DNA of 64,000 nt from Rhodospirillales bacterium (lineage in GTDB: Bacteria > Pseudomonadota > Alphaproteobacteria > SP197): contig JACONG010000018.1 in assembly GCA_014323865.1 (NCBI GenBank), positions 1-64,000 of the forward strand, read 5' to 3'. A program made the translations under genes and the position numbers. Below, piece after piece: positions 52,497 through 60,689 of this stretch (position 1 is the first letter of the stretch; every line of letters begins with the position of its first letter). The notes under the pieces are model-generated. The model did not search any database and was not told the origin of the DNA. It saw nothing but the letters and a program-made list of their open reading frames with translations.

Positions 52497-53178
52497 GTGA
52501 CAGGCCCGCCAAGCCGACCTCGCCCATCAGGGACACGCTGCCGCGCCAGATCATGTCGAGCGCGATGTAGAGTACGACGCCGAGGCCGAGATAGGCGATC
52601 CAGTGGTGATTCTGCAGCAGGTTCGCGATGAAGTTGGCCGCGAAGGCTATCAGCGCGATCGACAGGATCAGGCCGAACACCAGCAATCCCCGGTCGCCCT
52701 GTGCCGCGCCGCCGACGGCAATGACGTTGTCGAGCGACATCGAGACATCGGCAACCACGATCAGCGTGAGAGCTTGGCGCAGGCTCGTCACCGGCCTCTC
52801 TTCCTGCTGCTCATGGAAGCGTTCGGCCATCTGGTCTTTCAGGGCCTGTGCGTCGGTTTGCCGGATCTCGCGCCACATGCTCCAGACCACCCACATCAGG
52901 AGCAGTCCGCCGGCCAGCAGCAGGCCGATGATGGCCAGAAGCTCGACCACTACAAGGGCAAAGCAGATGCGCAGGAGTGTCGCGGCGAGAATGCCGAACA
53001 CGACCGCTTTCTTGCGCAAATCGGCGGGCAGACCGGCCACCGCCATGCCGATCACGATGGCATTGTCGCCCGACATCACGATGTCGATCATGATGATCGA
53101 TGCGAGCGCGATGACATAATTCAGGTCGAGCGATTCAAGCACGAATCCAAGAACTCCGGTGGCGCGCTGCTCCAACAT
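52477..53178 (-). CDS. TerC/YjbE-family integral membrane protein
   Basis: A 233-residue protein with seven or so transmembrane segments. The family marks are the intramembrane Asp residues in DIVMSGDNAIVIG and ADVSMSLDNVIAVGG. Members export metal ions such as manganese or relate to tellurium resistance. The ATG at 53178 is used because the hydrophobic part starts shortly after (LNYVIALASIIMIDIV); further upstream codons look non-coding. It is divergent from the hydratase gene by 37 bp. Confidence 0.9.
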   Translation of the reverse strand: MLEQRATGVLGFVLESLDLNYVIALASIIMIDIVMSGDNAIVIGMAVAGLPADLRKKAVVFGILAATLLRICFALVVVELLAIIGLLLAGGLLLMWVVWSMWREIRQTDAQALKDQMAERFHEQQEERPVTSLRQALTLIVVADVSMSLDNVIAVGGAAQGDRGLLVFGLILSIALIAFAANFIANLLQNHHWIAYLGLGVVLYIALDMIWRGSVSLMGEVGLAGLSLTALAV

Positions 53179-53215
53179 GTGACACTGAACGGTGCCTTGC
53201 AAAGGGAGAGATCCC

Positions 53216-54073
53216 ATGACCGTGACGGAGACCGAGATGCCAGCGCCGGAAGACGCGATCGGGCGGAGCAAGTCGAGTTCGGACCGGATCAATGCGATCT
53301 CGGCGCGCCATCTCGCGGCGACCTTCGATCGTGACGAGCAGGTCATGCAGGATGGCAATCCCCTGCCGCCTGGCTGGCACTGGCTCTATTTCCTGGATGC
53401 GCCGCCCAGCGCCATGATCGGTGCGGACGGGCGAACCGTTCCCGGCGGCTTTCTGCCGGAGACCGGCTTGCCGCGACGGATGTGGGCCGGTGGCTCCTTC
53501 ACGTTCGAACGTCCTATCACGCTTGGCTCGAATGTCTCATGCGAGGTCACGATCGCCGACGTTGCCCGCAAAGAAGGACGCTCTGGCAAGCTCGCGTTCA
53601 TAACGACCGAGCATAGGATCTCGCAAGGCGGTGCAACGGCGCTGGTCGAAACCCGCGACCTTGTGTTTCGCGCCGCGCCCAAGCCCGGAGAGACCGCGCG
53701 GCGTGTCGATCCGCCTGCGACCGCATTGTGGCATAGGGAAACCAGGCCCGACGCCGTGCTACTCTTCAGGTTCTCGGCGCTGACCTTCAATGCACACCGC
53801 ATTCACTACGACATCGACTACTGTCGTGATGAGGAGGGGTATCCCGGCCTTGTTGTGCACGGTCCGATGCTGGCGCTCCTGCTGCTCGATCTCGCCGAGT
53901 GCGAGCTTGGTGGCCGTACCTTCCGCCGGTTCCGCTATCGGGCCCTCGCGCCGCTCTTCGTTCCTGACCCGTTCTTCGTCTGCGGTTGTCCGGACGGCGA
54001 CGACAAGGCACTGCTCTGGATCGAAAGCCAGGACGGTGCCATGACCATGTCGGCGGAGCTCGAACTGGCATGA
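53216..54073 (+). CDS. MaoC-type (hot-dog fold) dehydratase/hydratase
   Basis: A 285-residue protein of the FAS1-like dehydratase / mesaconyl-CoA hydratase group. It has an N-terminal hot-dog half (GGFLPETGLPRRMWAGGSFT) and a C-terminal half with the FSALTFNAHRIHYDIDYCRD motif, whose Asn and His are the catalytic pair, followed by GYPGLVVHGPMLALLLLDLA. It should hydrate or dehydrate an acyl-CoA. AGGGAGAG precedes the ATG. Its stop overlaps the amidase start (ATGA at 54070-54073). Confidence 0.9.
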   Translation: MTVTETEMPAPEDAIGRSKSSSDRINAISARHLAATFDRDEQVMQDGNPLPPGWHWLYFLDAPPSAMIGADGRTVPGGFLPETGLPRRMWAGGSFTFERPITLGSNVSCEVTIADVARKEGRSGKLAFITTEHRISQGGATALVETRDLVFRAAPKPGETARRVDPPATALWHRETRPDAVLLFRFSALTFNAHRIHYDIDYCRDEEGYPGLVVHGPMLALLLLDLAECELGGRTFRRFRYRALAPLFVPDPFFVCGCPDGDDKALLWIESQDGAMTMSAELELA

Positions 54074-55512
54074 ACGGCGACCGCACCCTGACGCGCCTCA
54101 GTGCGCTCGAGCTGGTCGATGGGTTCCGAGCCAAGAGGTTCTCGCCTGTCGAGGTGACCGATGCGGCCCTCGGGCTTCTCGATACCATCGACGGCAACCT
54201 CAATAGCTTCTGCTACCGCGACGATGAAACGGCCCGCGCCATGGCTGCCGAATCCGAGGCGCGCTGGACGCGCGGCGAGCCGCTTGGACCTGTCGATGGC
54301 GTACCGGTCAGCATCAAGGACGTGCTGCGTGTGAAGGGCTGGCCGACGCGGCTCGGCTCGAAGACGGTCGAAGCCAAGCAGGACTGGAACGACGACGCAC
54401 CCTCGGTTCAGCGCATGCGCGAGGCGGGTGCGGTGTTTCTCGGCGTGACGACCACGCCGGAAATGGGCTGGAAGGGTGTTACCGATTGCCTGCTCTACGG
54501 CACGACGCGCAATCCTTGGAGCATTCGCCTGACGCCGGGCGGTTCGTCGGGTGGCGCCGCGGCGGCGGTTGCCTGTGGTGTCGGGCCGCTGGCCTTCGGT
54601 ACCGATGGTGGCGGATCGGTTCGCATCCCCGCCGGGTTCTGCGGTATCGTCGCGCTCAAGCCGTCCTTCGGCCGGATTGCAGCATGGCCGCCGGGGCTCT
54701 ACGGCACGCTGAGCCACGTCGGCCCGATGTCGCGCACTGTGCGCGACACCGCCCTGATGCTGAACGTGATCGGCAAGCCCGACAGCCGGGATTCCTGGTC
54801 GCTGGCTGATGATGACATCGACTATCTGGCGTCCTGCGAGGGAGGGCTGAAGGGACTCAAGATCGCCTACAGCCCCGACCTCGGTTACGTCCGTGTCGAT
54901 CCCGAGATCGCGAAGCTGGCCGATAAGGCCGTCGAGGGGTTGGCATCGCTGGGCGCGGAGGTTGAGCGTATTGATCTCGACATCCCCAAGCCCGAAGAAG
55001 CGTTCCGCATCATCTGGTACAGCTCTGCCGCTACCGTTCTGCGTGGCGAAAGCAAGGCACGGCGTCGCTTTGTCGACTTTGGCCTTTCGACCATTGCTGC
55101 CGAGGGCGAGACCTATACGGCCGTCGAGCTTGCCGACGCGGAACGTGCGCGCGGTCGTTATGCCGGTCAGATGGCGGCGCTCTTCGATACCTATGACCTG
55201 CTCGTCACGCCGACGCTGCCGATCCCGGCGTTCGAGGCCGGGCTTGAGGTGCCCAGGGATTGGCCGCATGACCGCTGGTACACGTGGACGCCCTTCACCT
55301 ATCCGTTCAACATGACCCGCCAACCGGCTTTGACGGTGCCGTGCGGCTTCACGGCAGACGGCTTGCCCGCGGGGCTTCAGATTGTCGGGCCGTTCCAGGC
55401 TGATGCCAGGGTGTTGCAGGCCGGGGCGGCTTATCAGGACGCATTTTCGACCCTCGATCGCTGGCCGATGGCCGGTCTGTCGGAAGTCAAGATCATGGGT
55501 CAGGAGTTGTAA
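54070..55512 (+). CDS. Amidase-signature hydrolase
   Basis: A 480-residue enzyme with the Ser-cisSer-Lys triad: Lys in GVPVSIKDVLRVKGWPT, cis-Ser in TPGGSSGGAAAAVACG and Ser in GTDGGGSVRIPAGFCG. The C-terminal FNMTRQPALTVPCGF segment is usual in catabolic amidases. It is not GatA; the true gatA lies at 24571. The substrate is unknown. Translational coupling with the MaoC-type hydratase suggests both act on one acyl-amide or acyl-CoA route. Confidence 0.93.
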   Translation: MNGDRTLTRLSALELVDGFRAKRFSPVEVTDAALGLLDTIDGNLNSFCYRDDETARAMAAESEARWTRGEPLGPVDGVPVSIKDVLRVKGWPTRLGSKTVEAKQDWNDDAPSVQRMREAGAVFLGVTTTPEMGWKGVTDCLLYGTTRNPWSIRLTPGGSSGGAAAAVACGVGPLAFGTDGGGSVRIPAGFCGIVALKPSFGRIAAWPPGLYGTLSHVGPMSRTVRDTALMLNVIGKPDSRDSWSLADDDIDYLASCEGGLKGLKIAYSPDLGYVRVDPEIAKLADKAVEGLASLGAEVERIDLDIPKPEEAFRIIWYSSAATVLRGESKARRRFVDFGLSTIAAEGETYTAVELADAERARGRYAGQMAALFDTYDLLVTPTLPIPAFEAGLEVPRDWPHDRWYTWTPFTYPFNMTRQPALTVPCGFTADGLPAGLQIVGPFQADARVLQAGAAYQDAFSTLDRWPMAGLSEVKIMGQEL

Positions 55513-55632
55513 TGACCGATTCTTTGCTTTGAATCACGTGGCTTCCTCAGTCTGTTGAATGATCCTGTAGACAGGAATCCGCCACATTTGTTACAGTGTT
55601 TTCGCCAAGTGGTGTGCTTTGGGGCTTACGGG

Positions 55633-56943
55633 ATGAAACACGATTTGTTGGTTTTTTCCTTTGTTTTCACGTTCATGACGCGGATGCGGTCGACGACCGT
55701 GGCGCTGTTGGCGCTCGTCTTCATGGCGACCGGCCCGCGCGCTGAGGCTGATTACGCTGCGATCGTGATTGATGCGACCAACGGCAACATCCTCTACCAG
55801 CACAATTCGGACAAGACAATGTATCCGGCGTCGCTGACGAAGATGATGACGCTCTACATGATCTTCCAGGCCCTCGAAGCCGGCAACGTCACGATGGACA
55901 CCATGCTCCCGGTGTCGGTGCACGCCCAGTCGATGCAGCCGTCGGAGCTGGGTCTCGTCGCGGGCCAGGAAATCTCCGTCGATGACTCGATCATGGCACT
56001 AATGACGAAGTCGGCGAACGACGTGGCCGCCACCGTCGCAGAGGGCCTGGGCGATGGCAGCGAGTGGCGTTTCGGCGTCATGATGACCGAGAAGGCGCGC
56101 GAGCTCGGCATGCGCAACACCACATTCACGAACGCCTCGGGCTGGCACGACGACAACATGGTCTCGACAGCGCGCGACATGGCAATTCTGTCGCTGCGTC
56201 TGCAGAGCGACTTCCCGCAGTACTACCATCTCTTCGCCACCACCGAGTGGACCTACCAGAGCAACGGCAAGACCTACGGTAACCACAACAAGCTGATTGG
56301 CGTAGTTGACGGGGTCGACGGCCTCAAGACGGGCTATACCAGCCCCGCGGGCTGGAACTTGGCGGCCTCAGCCCTCGTGGACGGCCGGCGCATTGTAGCC
56401 GTTGTGATGGGCGGCGAGACCCGCATCTGGCGCGACCGTCGCATGACCGAGTTGTTCACCGATGGTTTCGTGATCGCTGAGAATCTCGACCGCATCGTGC
56501 CGATCCCGGGCGACCATCCGACCCGCGGCGAGGGTGTGACCAAGTTCGCCGCGCTCGAAGGCGATGAACTGGAGCCGGTCGCGGTCGCTTCGGTCGAAGG
56601 CAGCAACACCTTTGAGGACTTGGTCGCTATGTCGCCCGACCGCAACAACGATGGCCTGCAGGTCGAGCAGGGCAGTGCTGACGATCTTCTCTGGGCGCTG
56701 CAGGTCGGCGCGTTCTCGCAGTTCGAGAATGCCTATCGTGCGCTCGACAATGCGGAGACCTATCTCGGCGCCATCATCGGCGGAAGTGCTTCGACGGTTG
56801 TCACCGCGGCCGAGAGCGGCGGTTCCACACTCTACCGCGCCCGCATCGTCAACCTGACCGAGGTTCAGGCGCGCGAGGGCTGCCGGGCGCTCTACCAGCG
56901 CGATCTGCCCTGCGCGGTGGTGAAGTACTCCAGCGGCAGCTAA
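55633..56943 (+). CDS. D-alanyl-D-alanine carboxypeptidase (PBP5/DacA type) with C-terminal SPOR domain
   Basis: A 436-residue secreted serine peptidase. The nucleophile Ser67 is in MYPASLTKMMTLYM (SxxK), followed by MTKSANDVAATVAEG (SxN) and VDGLKTGYTSPAGWNL (KTG). The last 80 residues (LLWALQVGAFSQFENAYRAL) form a SPOR domain that binds denuded peptidoglycan, directing it to septa. A signal peptide precedes ADYAAIVID. The start could be ATG 55633 or ATG 55675. It trims the pentapeptide of peptidoglycan. Confidence 0.95.
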   Translation: MKHDLLVFSFVFTFMTRMRSTTVALLALVFMATGPRAEADYAAIVIDATNGNILYQHNSDKTMYPASLTKMMTLYMIFQALEAGNVTMDTMLPVSVHAQSMQPSELGLVAGQEISVDDSIMALMTKSANDVAATVAEGLGDGSEWRFGVMMTEKARELGMRNTTFTNASGWHDDNMVSTARDMAILSLRLQSDFPQYYHLFATTEWTYQSNGKTYGNHNKLIGVVDGVDGLKTGYTSPAGWNLAASALVDGRRIVAVVMGGETRIWRDRRMTELFTDGFVIAENLDRIVPIPGDHPTRGEGVTKFAALEGDELEPVAVASVEGSNTFEDLVAMSPDRNNDGLQVEQGSADDLLWALQVGAFSQFENAYRALDNAETYLGAIIGGSASTVVTAAESGGSTLYRARIVNLTEVQAREGCRALYQRDLPCAVVKYSSGS

Positions 56944-56951
56944 GCCGAAGC

Positions 56952-58127
56952 TCAGGACGCTGCGAGCATGCGGCCGACCGCGATCTCAAGACTTTCCGGT
57001 GTGTAGTCGACGCTGTCGGCCGCCAGAATGATCTTGTTCTGCGGTGCGAAGCACAGGTCCGTGATGCGGCCGGCATCGGACACCGAGAGGCCGTGGTCGT
57101 CGAGCGACAGCTTGAGGCCGACCTCGCGCAACCAGGCATCGTAGGCTGCGGAGGCCTTCGCGGCGGCGTCCTCGTCTGTGAGTCCTGCGACGTCGGCGCC
57201 GAGCGCGGCGGCGATCCCGGCATAAGCCTCTGGCACGACGTTGGCAGCGTCCTGCATGGTGGCGTTGAGCGCGAGACCCACGGCACGGCCGTGATGCACG
57301 CCCGAGTTCTCGCCGATGGCATGGCCGATGGCGTGGGCCACGCCGACGCCGGTGACGTCAAAGGCGATGCCCGCGATGCAGGCTGCGATCTGTACGTGGC
57401 CGCGCGCCGTGATGTTCTCGGGCTCTTCGATGGCGGTCGCGAGCCAGGTGCGCAGACTGCGTACAGCGCTTAGCGCCATGGCCGTGGAGATCGGATTACG
57501 CTTCCTGTTGGTCGCCGCTTCGATAGCGTGAACCGAGGCATCGATGCCGGTCGCCGCCGTCAGGGATGCCGGCATGCCCGCCGTGACCGTGGGGTCGAGC
57601 AGAGCAAGATCGAAGGCGAGTTCGCGTCCGAAGACCCAAAGCTTCTTGGTCTCGGTGCTGAAGACGGACGTGCGGGTGACCTCCGAGCCGGTACCCGAGG
57701 TGGTTGGCACGGCGATCTTCGGCAGGCCTTGTCGCGGCAGCCGCTCGGCGCCGAGCGCGTAGCTTTCCGCCCGGGCACCATCGACAGCGAGCGCCGCAGC
57801 CAGCTTCGAGGCATCCATGGTGGAGCCGCCGCCCATCGCGACGATGCATTTTGCTCCGCTTTCGCGCGCCAGGGCGACGATTGCGTCGATCGACGACGCC
57901 AGAGTGTCGCTCCGGATCTCGCTGTAGACCATCACGTCGTAGCCCGCGTCGGTCAGCGGCGCTTCGGCCTGTACGCAAAGACCCGATGACACCAGGAAGG
58001 GATCGGCAACGAGCAGCACGGGCGACGGGCCGCCGATCAGGCGCTTGACGTCCTTGGCGATCAGGCCGAGCCGGCCCTCACCGAAGGTGATCGGGGCGGG
58101 CGCATCGAAGGAGAAGGGCGCAATCAT
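56952..58127 (-). CDS. Iron-containing alcohol dehydrogenase (second copy in window)
   Basis: A 391-residue group III alcohol dehydrogenase. It has AMGGGSTMDASKLAAALAVD and PTTSGTGSEVTRTSVF for nucleotide binding. The metal ligands are Asp and His in TGIDASVHAIEAA and two His in HAIGHAIGENSGVHHGRAVG. It is quite different from the one at 5339-6502 and probably has another substrate. It is convergent with the carboxypeptidase gene (8-bp gap). Confidence 0.92.
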   Translation of the reverse strand: MIAPFSFDAPAPITFGEGRLGLIAKDVKRLIGGPSPVLLVADPFLVSSGLCVQAEAPLTDAGYDVMVYSEIRSDTLASSIDAIVALARESGAKCIVAMGGGSTMDASKLAAALAVDGARAESYALGAERLPRQGLPKIAVPTTSGTGSEVTRTSVFSTETKKLWVFGRELAFDLALLDPTVTAGMPASLTAATGIDASVHAIEAATNRKRNPISTAMALSAVRSLRTWLATAIEEPENITARGHVQIAACIAGIAFDVTGVGVAHAIGHAIGENSGVHHGRAVGLALNATMQDAANVVPEAYAGIAAALGADVAGLTDEDAAAKASAAYDAWLREVGLKLSLDDHGLSVSDAGRITDLCFAPQNKIILAADSVDYTPESLEIAVGRMLAAS

Positions 58128-58236
58128 CGTTGTTGTCTTTCGTCTGTCGGAGAAGGATCGCGTGCTTATCGGCGCCCCACGGTTTGGCTGTCAATCGCCG
58201 CTTGCCCGAACACGTTGCGATCCTGTGATCCGCGCC

Positions 58237-58986
58237 ATGGCAGAGCTCTATCACTCCTCGATCTACAAGGCTGACAGCCACGTTGACAGCTGCTCGGCCG
58301 CGTGTGCCGGGCTGGAGGTCGAAGGCTGGGGGCCGCTGTCCTCGGATGCACGCTGCGAAGTTGCCGTGATCGGCGGTGGCTCCACCGGTATGGAAACTGC
58401 GTTGCATCTGGCGTGCGACTACAATGTCAATGGATCCCATGACCGCCTGTGTCTGATCTACAACGCCGACTTCAACAACGAGACCCGGACCTTCGATTTT
58501 GTCGCGCAGCCAGGCGGCGGGGCATCGTTGACGTCGCAGCGCTGGTCGACCGCTGGGACGTTCGTTGCAACCGGCAGCAGCATTCTCGGCGCGCTTGAGC
58601 CCCAGAGCGCCAACGCAGCCGTCACACCGGATCAGATGAACGGTCTCGTCACGGCGCTTGATGCCAGCGACTTCTACGGATCGCCGCCAGTGGGCACGAC
58701 GTTGCGGTCCGACGACGACTTCTGGTCGAGCGTTGCCTGCCTCGACGGACAATTCATGGTCCAGGCCTATCCGAGAGACAGGCTCGATCGGGTTGCCTTC
58801 ACGCAGGCCTTGAAGGCCCTTGATCCGATCGGACGTCCGCTGCCGCCGGTCGTCCTCAAGAGCCTGCCGCCGCTGAACTCCGTCGGGCAGCAGGGGAGGA
58901 ACAGAGGCGTGCGGCAGGGCGGCAGCGAACTCTATTACTCTGCCGCGGTCGGCGAGGACAGCATCACGGCACGTTGGATAAACTGA
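58237..58986 (+). CDS. Possible chimera: N-terminus of an FAD amine oxidase joined to an unknown domain
   Basis: The 249-residue frame starts ELYHSSIYKADSHVD and reaches CEVAVIGGGSTGMETALHLA, the FAD-binding beginning of PuuB/DadA-like oxidases (about 65 residues). It then continues with no oxidase features as RTFDFVAQPGGGASLTSQRW, AAVTPDQMNGLVTALDASDF and DRVAFTQALKALDPIGRPLP, which look like a small unrelated domain. A deletion that fused two genes in frame would explain this. Whether a protein is made is uncertain. Confidence 0.45.
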   Translation: MAELYHSSIYKADSHVDSCSAACAGLEVEGWGPLSSDARCEVAVIGGGSTGMETALHLACDYNVNGSHDRLCLIYNADFNNETRTFDFVAQPGGGASLTSQRWSTAGTFVATGSSILGALEPQSANAAVTPDQMNGLVTALDASDFYGSPPVGTTLRSDDDFWSSVACLDGQFMVQAYPRDRLDRVAFTQALKALDPIGRPLPPVVLKSLPPLNSVGQQGRNRGVRQGGSELYYSAAVGEDSITARWIN

Positions 58987-58992
58987 GAATGC

Positions 58993-59019
58993 TGCACTGC
59001 ACAAATTTGCTGCGCCGCA
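58993..59019. promoter_or_regulatory. Two TGC-N3-GCA operator-like sites upstream of the phasin gene
   Basis: TGCACTGCA (58993-59001) and TGCGCCGCA (59011-59019) both fit TGC-N3-GCA and lie 18 bp apart. The pattern resembles the TGC/GCA-rich operators described for the polyhydroxyalkanoate regulator PhaR upstream of phaP in Paracoccus. A CATAAT at 59036-59041 may be the -10 box. Confidence 0.65.
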
Positions 59020-59066
59020 CAATTTCCTCTTGAATCATAATCTCCTTAGGGGCATATGGATCTCAA

Positions 59067-59081
59067 TGTTGCAGTGCAACA
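59067..59081. promoter_or_regulatory. Third operator: perfect 15-bp palindrome before the phasin gene
   Basis: TGTTGCAGTGCAACA is a perfect palindrome around a central G and contains TGCAGTGCA (59070-59078), again TGC-N3-GCA. It sits between the presumed -10 box and the ribosome-binding site AGGAG (59092-59096), where a bound repressor would block transcription. Confidence 0.7.
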
Positions 59082-59105
59082 TAAACCAGACAGGAGTACG
59101 CTCAC

Positions 59106-59642
59106 ATGGCCACCACCAAGACCAAGACGGCTCAGAACGCCGTTCCGCAGATTGACGAAGCGATCGACACCGGCATGAAGGTTGCCGAGAACGTCGTGAA
59201 GTCGAACACCGAAGCCGCCCAGAAGGGCTTCGAGACCATCGTTTCCATGGGCCGTGAGGCCATCGATAACGCCTGCAAGGCTGGCGGCGAGGTCAAGGGC
59301 TTCGAAAAGGTTGCCGATCTTCCGAAGGCCAATTTCGAGGCCATGGTCGAGGCCGGCAATGCCTTCGTGAAGGGCATTGATGTCATGAACGGCCGCATGT
59401 TCGAGATCGCCCGCGTCCAGATCAACGAGGGAGTCGAGACGCAGAAAGCCATTTTCGGCGCCAAGACCTTCCAGGAAGCGATGGAGATCCAGCAGGATTT
59501 CGTCAAGAAGTCGATGGACCGCGCCATGCACGACGGCATCGAGTTCTCGAATGCCTGGATGAAAGTTGCGACCGAAGCCGGTGAGCCGATCGGCCGCCGC
59601 GTGTCGGACATGATCGCCGAGGCCGGCCAGAAGGCTGCCTGA
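59106..59642 (+). CDS. Phasin (polyhydroxyalkanoate granule-associated protein)
   Basis: A 178-residue, almost wholly helical protein rich in Ala, Lys and Glu with heptad-like spacing, no Cys and few aromatic residues. Motifs such as NTEAAQKGFETIVSMGREAI and FGAKTFQEAMEIQQDFVKKS followed by SMDRAMHDGIEFSN are typical of the alphaproteobacterial phasin_2 family. It coats PHA granules. Three TGC-N3-GCA sites in its promoter suggest control by a PhaR-type repressor that senses PHA. AGGAG lies nine bases before the ATG. Confidence 0.93.
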   Translation: MATTKTKTAQNAVPQIDEAIDTGMKVAENVVKSNTEAAQKGFETIVSMGREAIDNACKAGGEVKGFEKVADLPKANFEAMVEAGNAFVKGIDVMNGRMFEIARVQINEGVETQKAIFGAKTFQEAMEIQQDFVKKSMDRAMHDGIEFSNAWMKVATEAGEPIGRRVSDMIAEAGQKAA

Positions 59643-59667
59643 CGAGTTAAGTTCTGTACCTGTTGCG

Positions 59668-59703
59668 AAAGGCCCGGGCCATGATCCCGGGCCTTTTGTT
59701 TTG
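59668..59703 (+). terminator. Rho-independent terminator of the phasin gene
   Basis: AAAGGCCCGGG (59668-59678) pairs with CCCGGGCCTTT (59686-59696) around a seven-base loop and runs into TTTTGTTTTG. This is a strong, classic terminator. Confidence 0.93.
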
Positions 59704-59711
59704 CCGCCTGG

Positions 59712-60125
59712 TCAGCCGGTCATGGACTCGCTGTCGATCTTGCCCGAGAGCGGATCCAGCCAGTCACAGAGACCGCCGCCATTTTCGCGACCAGCCCGGT
59801 GACCGGCGTCAGGACCAACACGATCTGTGTCACCTGCATGGTCACGCGACTTCCTGCCATCACACCTGCCATCACACCTGCCATCACAAGGGACAGCATA
59901 TCGCGTCCCAGATGATCGGTTCCCGTGGGATGCGCTAACGCGATCGAAACGCCCCGATCGATCAGTGTTCTGGCGGCGCTGAGACCTGCGGCGCCGGCCC
60001 CCGATCACAACGACGTCGGGATTGGTCGAAAGGCCGGAGAAGGTCGGCGTTGCTGCAAACGCCATGGTCCCCGCGAGCGCGAAGCGCCGCGAAATGAGCA
60101 GCGTGTCGGTCTGCTTCTGTCGCAT
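59712..60125 (-). pseudogene. Chimeric relic: Tat-signal amine oxidase N-terminus joined to a DppC-type permease fragment
   Basis: From ATG 60125 the frame reads TLLISRRFALAGTMAFAATP (a twin-arginine signal) and NPDVVVIGG. With one extra G in a GGGG run, the next frame gives AGAAGLSAARTLIDRGVSIA, the FAD-binding start of a flavin amine oxidase. Without a break this continues as HPTGTDHLGRDMLSLVMAG, the motif of dipeptide ABC-transporter permeases of the DppC group, then VMAGVMAG repeats and a few more residues. Two unrelated genes are fused and the result is frameshifted, so this is a pseudogene. Confidence 0.65.
59853..59888. repeat. Three exact 12-bp tandem repeats
   Basis: The unit CCTGCCATCACA occurs three times in a row. 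On the minus strand it encodes V-M-A-G three times, inside the DppC-like fragment. Such repeats arise by slippage. Confidence 0.9.
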
Positions 60126-60356
60126 GGTGATGCCTTCTTCTGCAGCGTAAAGTATCGCAACAATTTACTGATCGCTTCCAACGGCGATCGCGTAGTCATC
60201 CCGTTGGCTCGTGACCACGCCATCGGTCGACATCGTGGACGGAATGAGGCGCAAGCCCTGTCAACCCTTTCAAACGAAGCGGGACTTCCAATATGATCGG
60301 TCCCGATGGATGCCCGCACGGTGATCGAACCTGCCGACATGCTTACGATCCGTTCC

Positions 60357-60683
60357 ATGAGCGATGACAAGCGCCGCGATGACAGCCGCCCGGAAACCGG
60401 TGTTGTCACACGGACTCGTCCGAAGACGCAGAAGCCTTCGATGTACAAGGTTCTGCTGTTGAACGATGACTACACACCGATGGAGTTTGTCGTTCATGTT
60501 CTGCAGAAGTTCTTCCACAAGAACACTGACGACGCCACGACCATCATGCTGCATGTCCATCAGCACGGCGTCGGAATCTGCGGCGTCTATCCGTTTGATG
60601 TTGCGGAAACCAAAGTTACCCAAGTCATAGACTATGCCCGGCAGAACGAGCATCCTCTGCAGGCGACCCTCGAAAAGGACTGA
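60357..60683 (+). CDS. clpS: ATP-dependent Clp protease adaptor ClpS
   Basis: A 108-residue adaptor that delivers N-end-rule substrates to ClpA. It has [20 protein letters not shown] and [18 protein letters not shown], with the N-degron pocket residues Asn, Asp and Met, and the conserved [20 protein letters not shown]. It sits just before clpA, as usual. The start is uncertain (60357 fits the family; 60339 and 60306 are in frame). The next gene begins seven bases after its stop. Confidence 0.97.
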   Translation: MSDDKRRDDSRPETGVVTRTRPKTQKPSMYKVLLLNDDYTPMEFVVHVLQKFFHKNTDDATTIMLHVHQHGVGICGVYPFDVAETKVTQVIDYARQNEHPLQATLEKD

Positions 60684-60689
60684 GAATTC

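Noticed and set aside
54070-55512. Second gatA
   Set aside because: It has the amidase signature but is coupled to a MaoC-type gene, differs through the C-terminal half, and a complete gatCAB operon is present at 24287-27497.
59853-59888. Possible CRISPR-like repeat
   Set aside because: Three adjacent 12-bp units have no spacers between them, so this is a slippage repeat.
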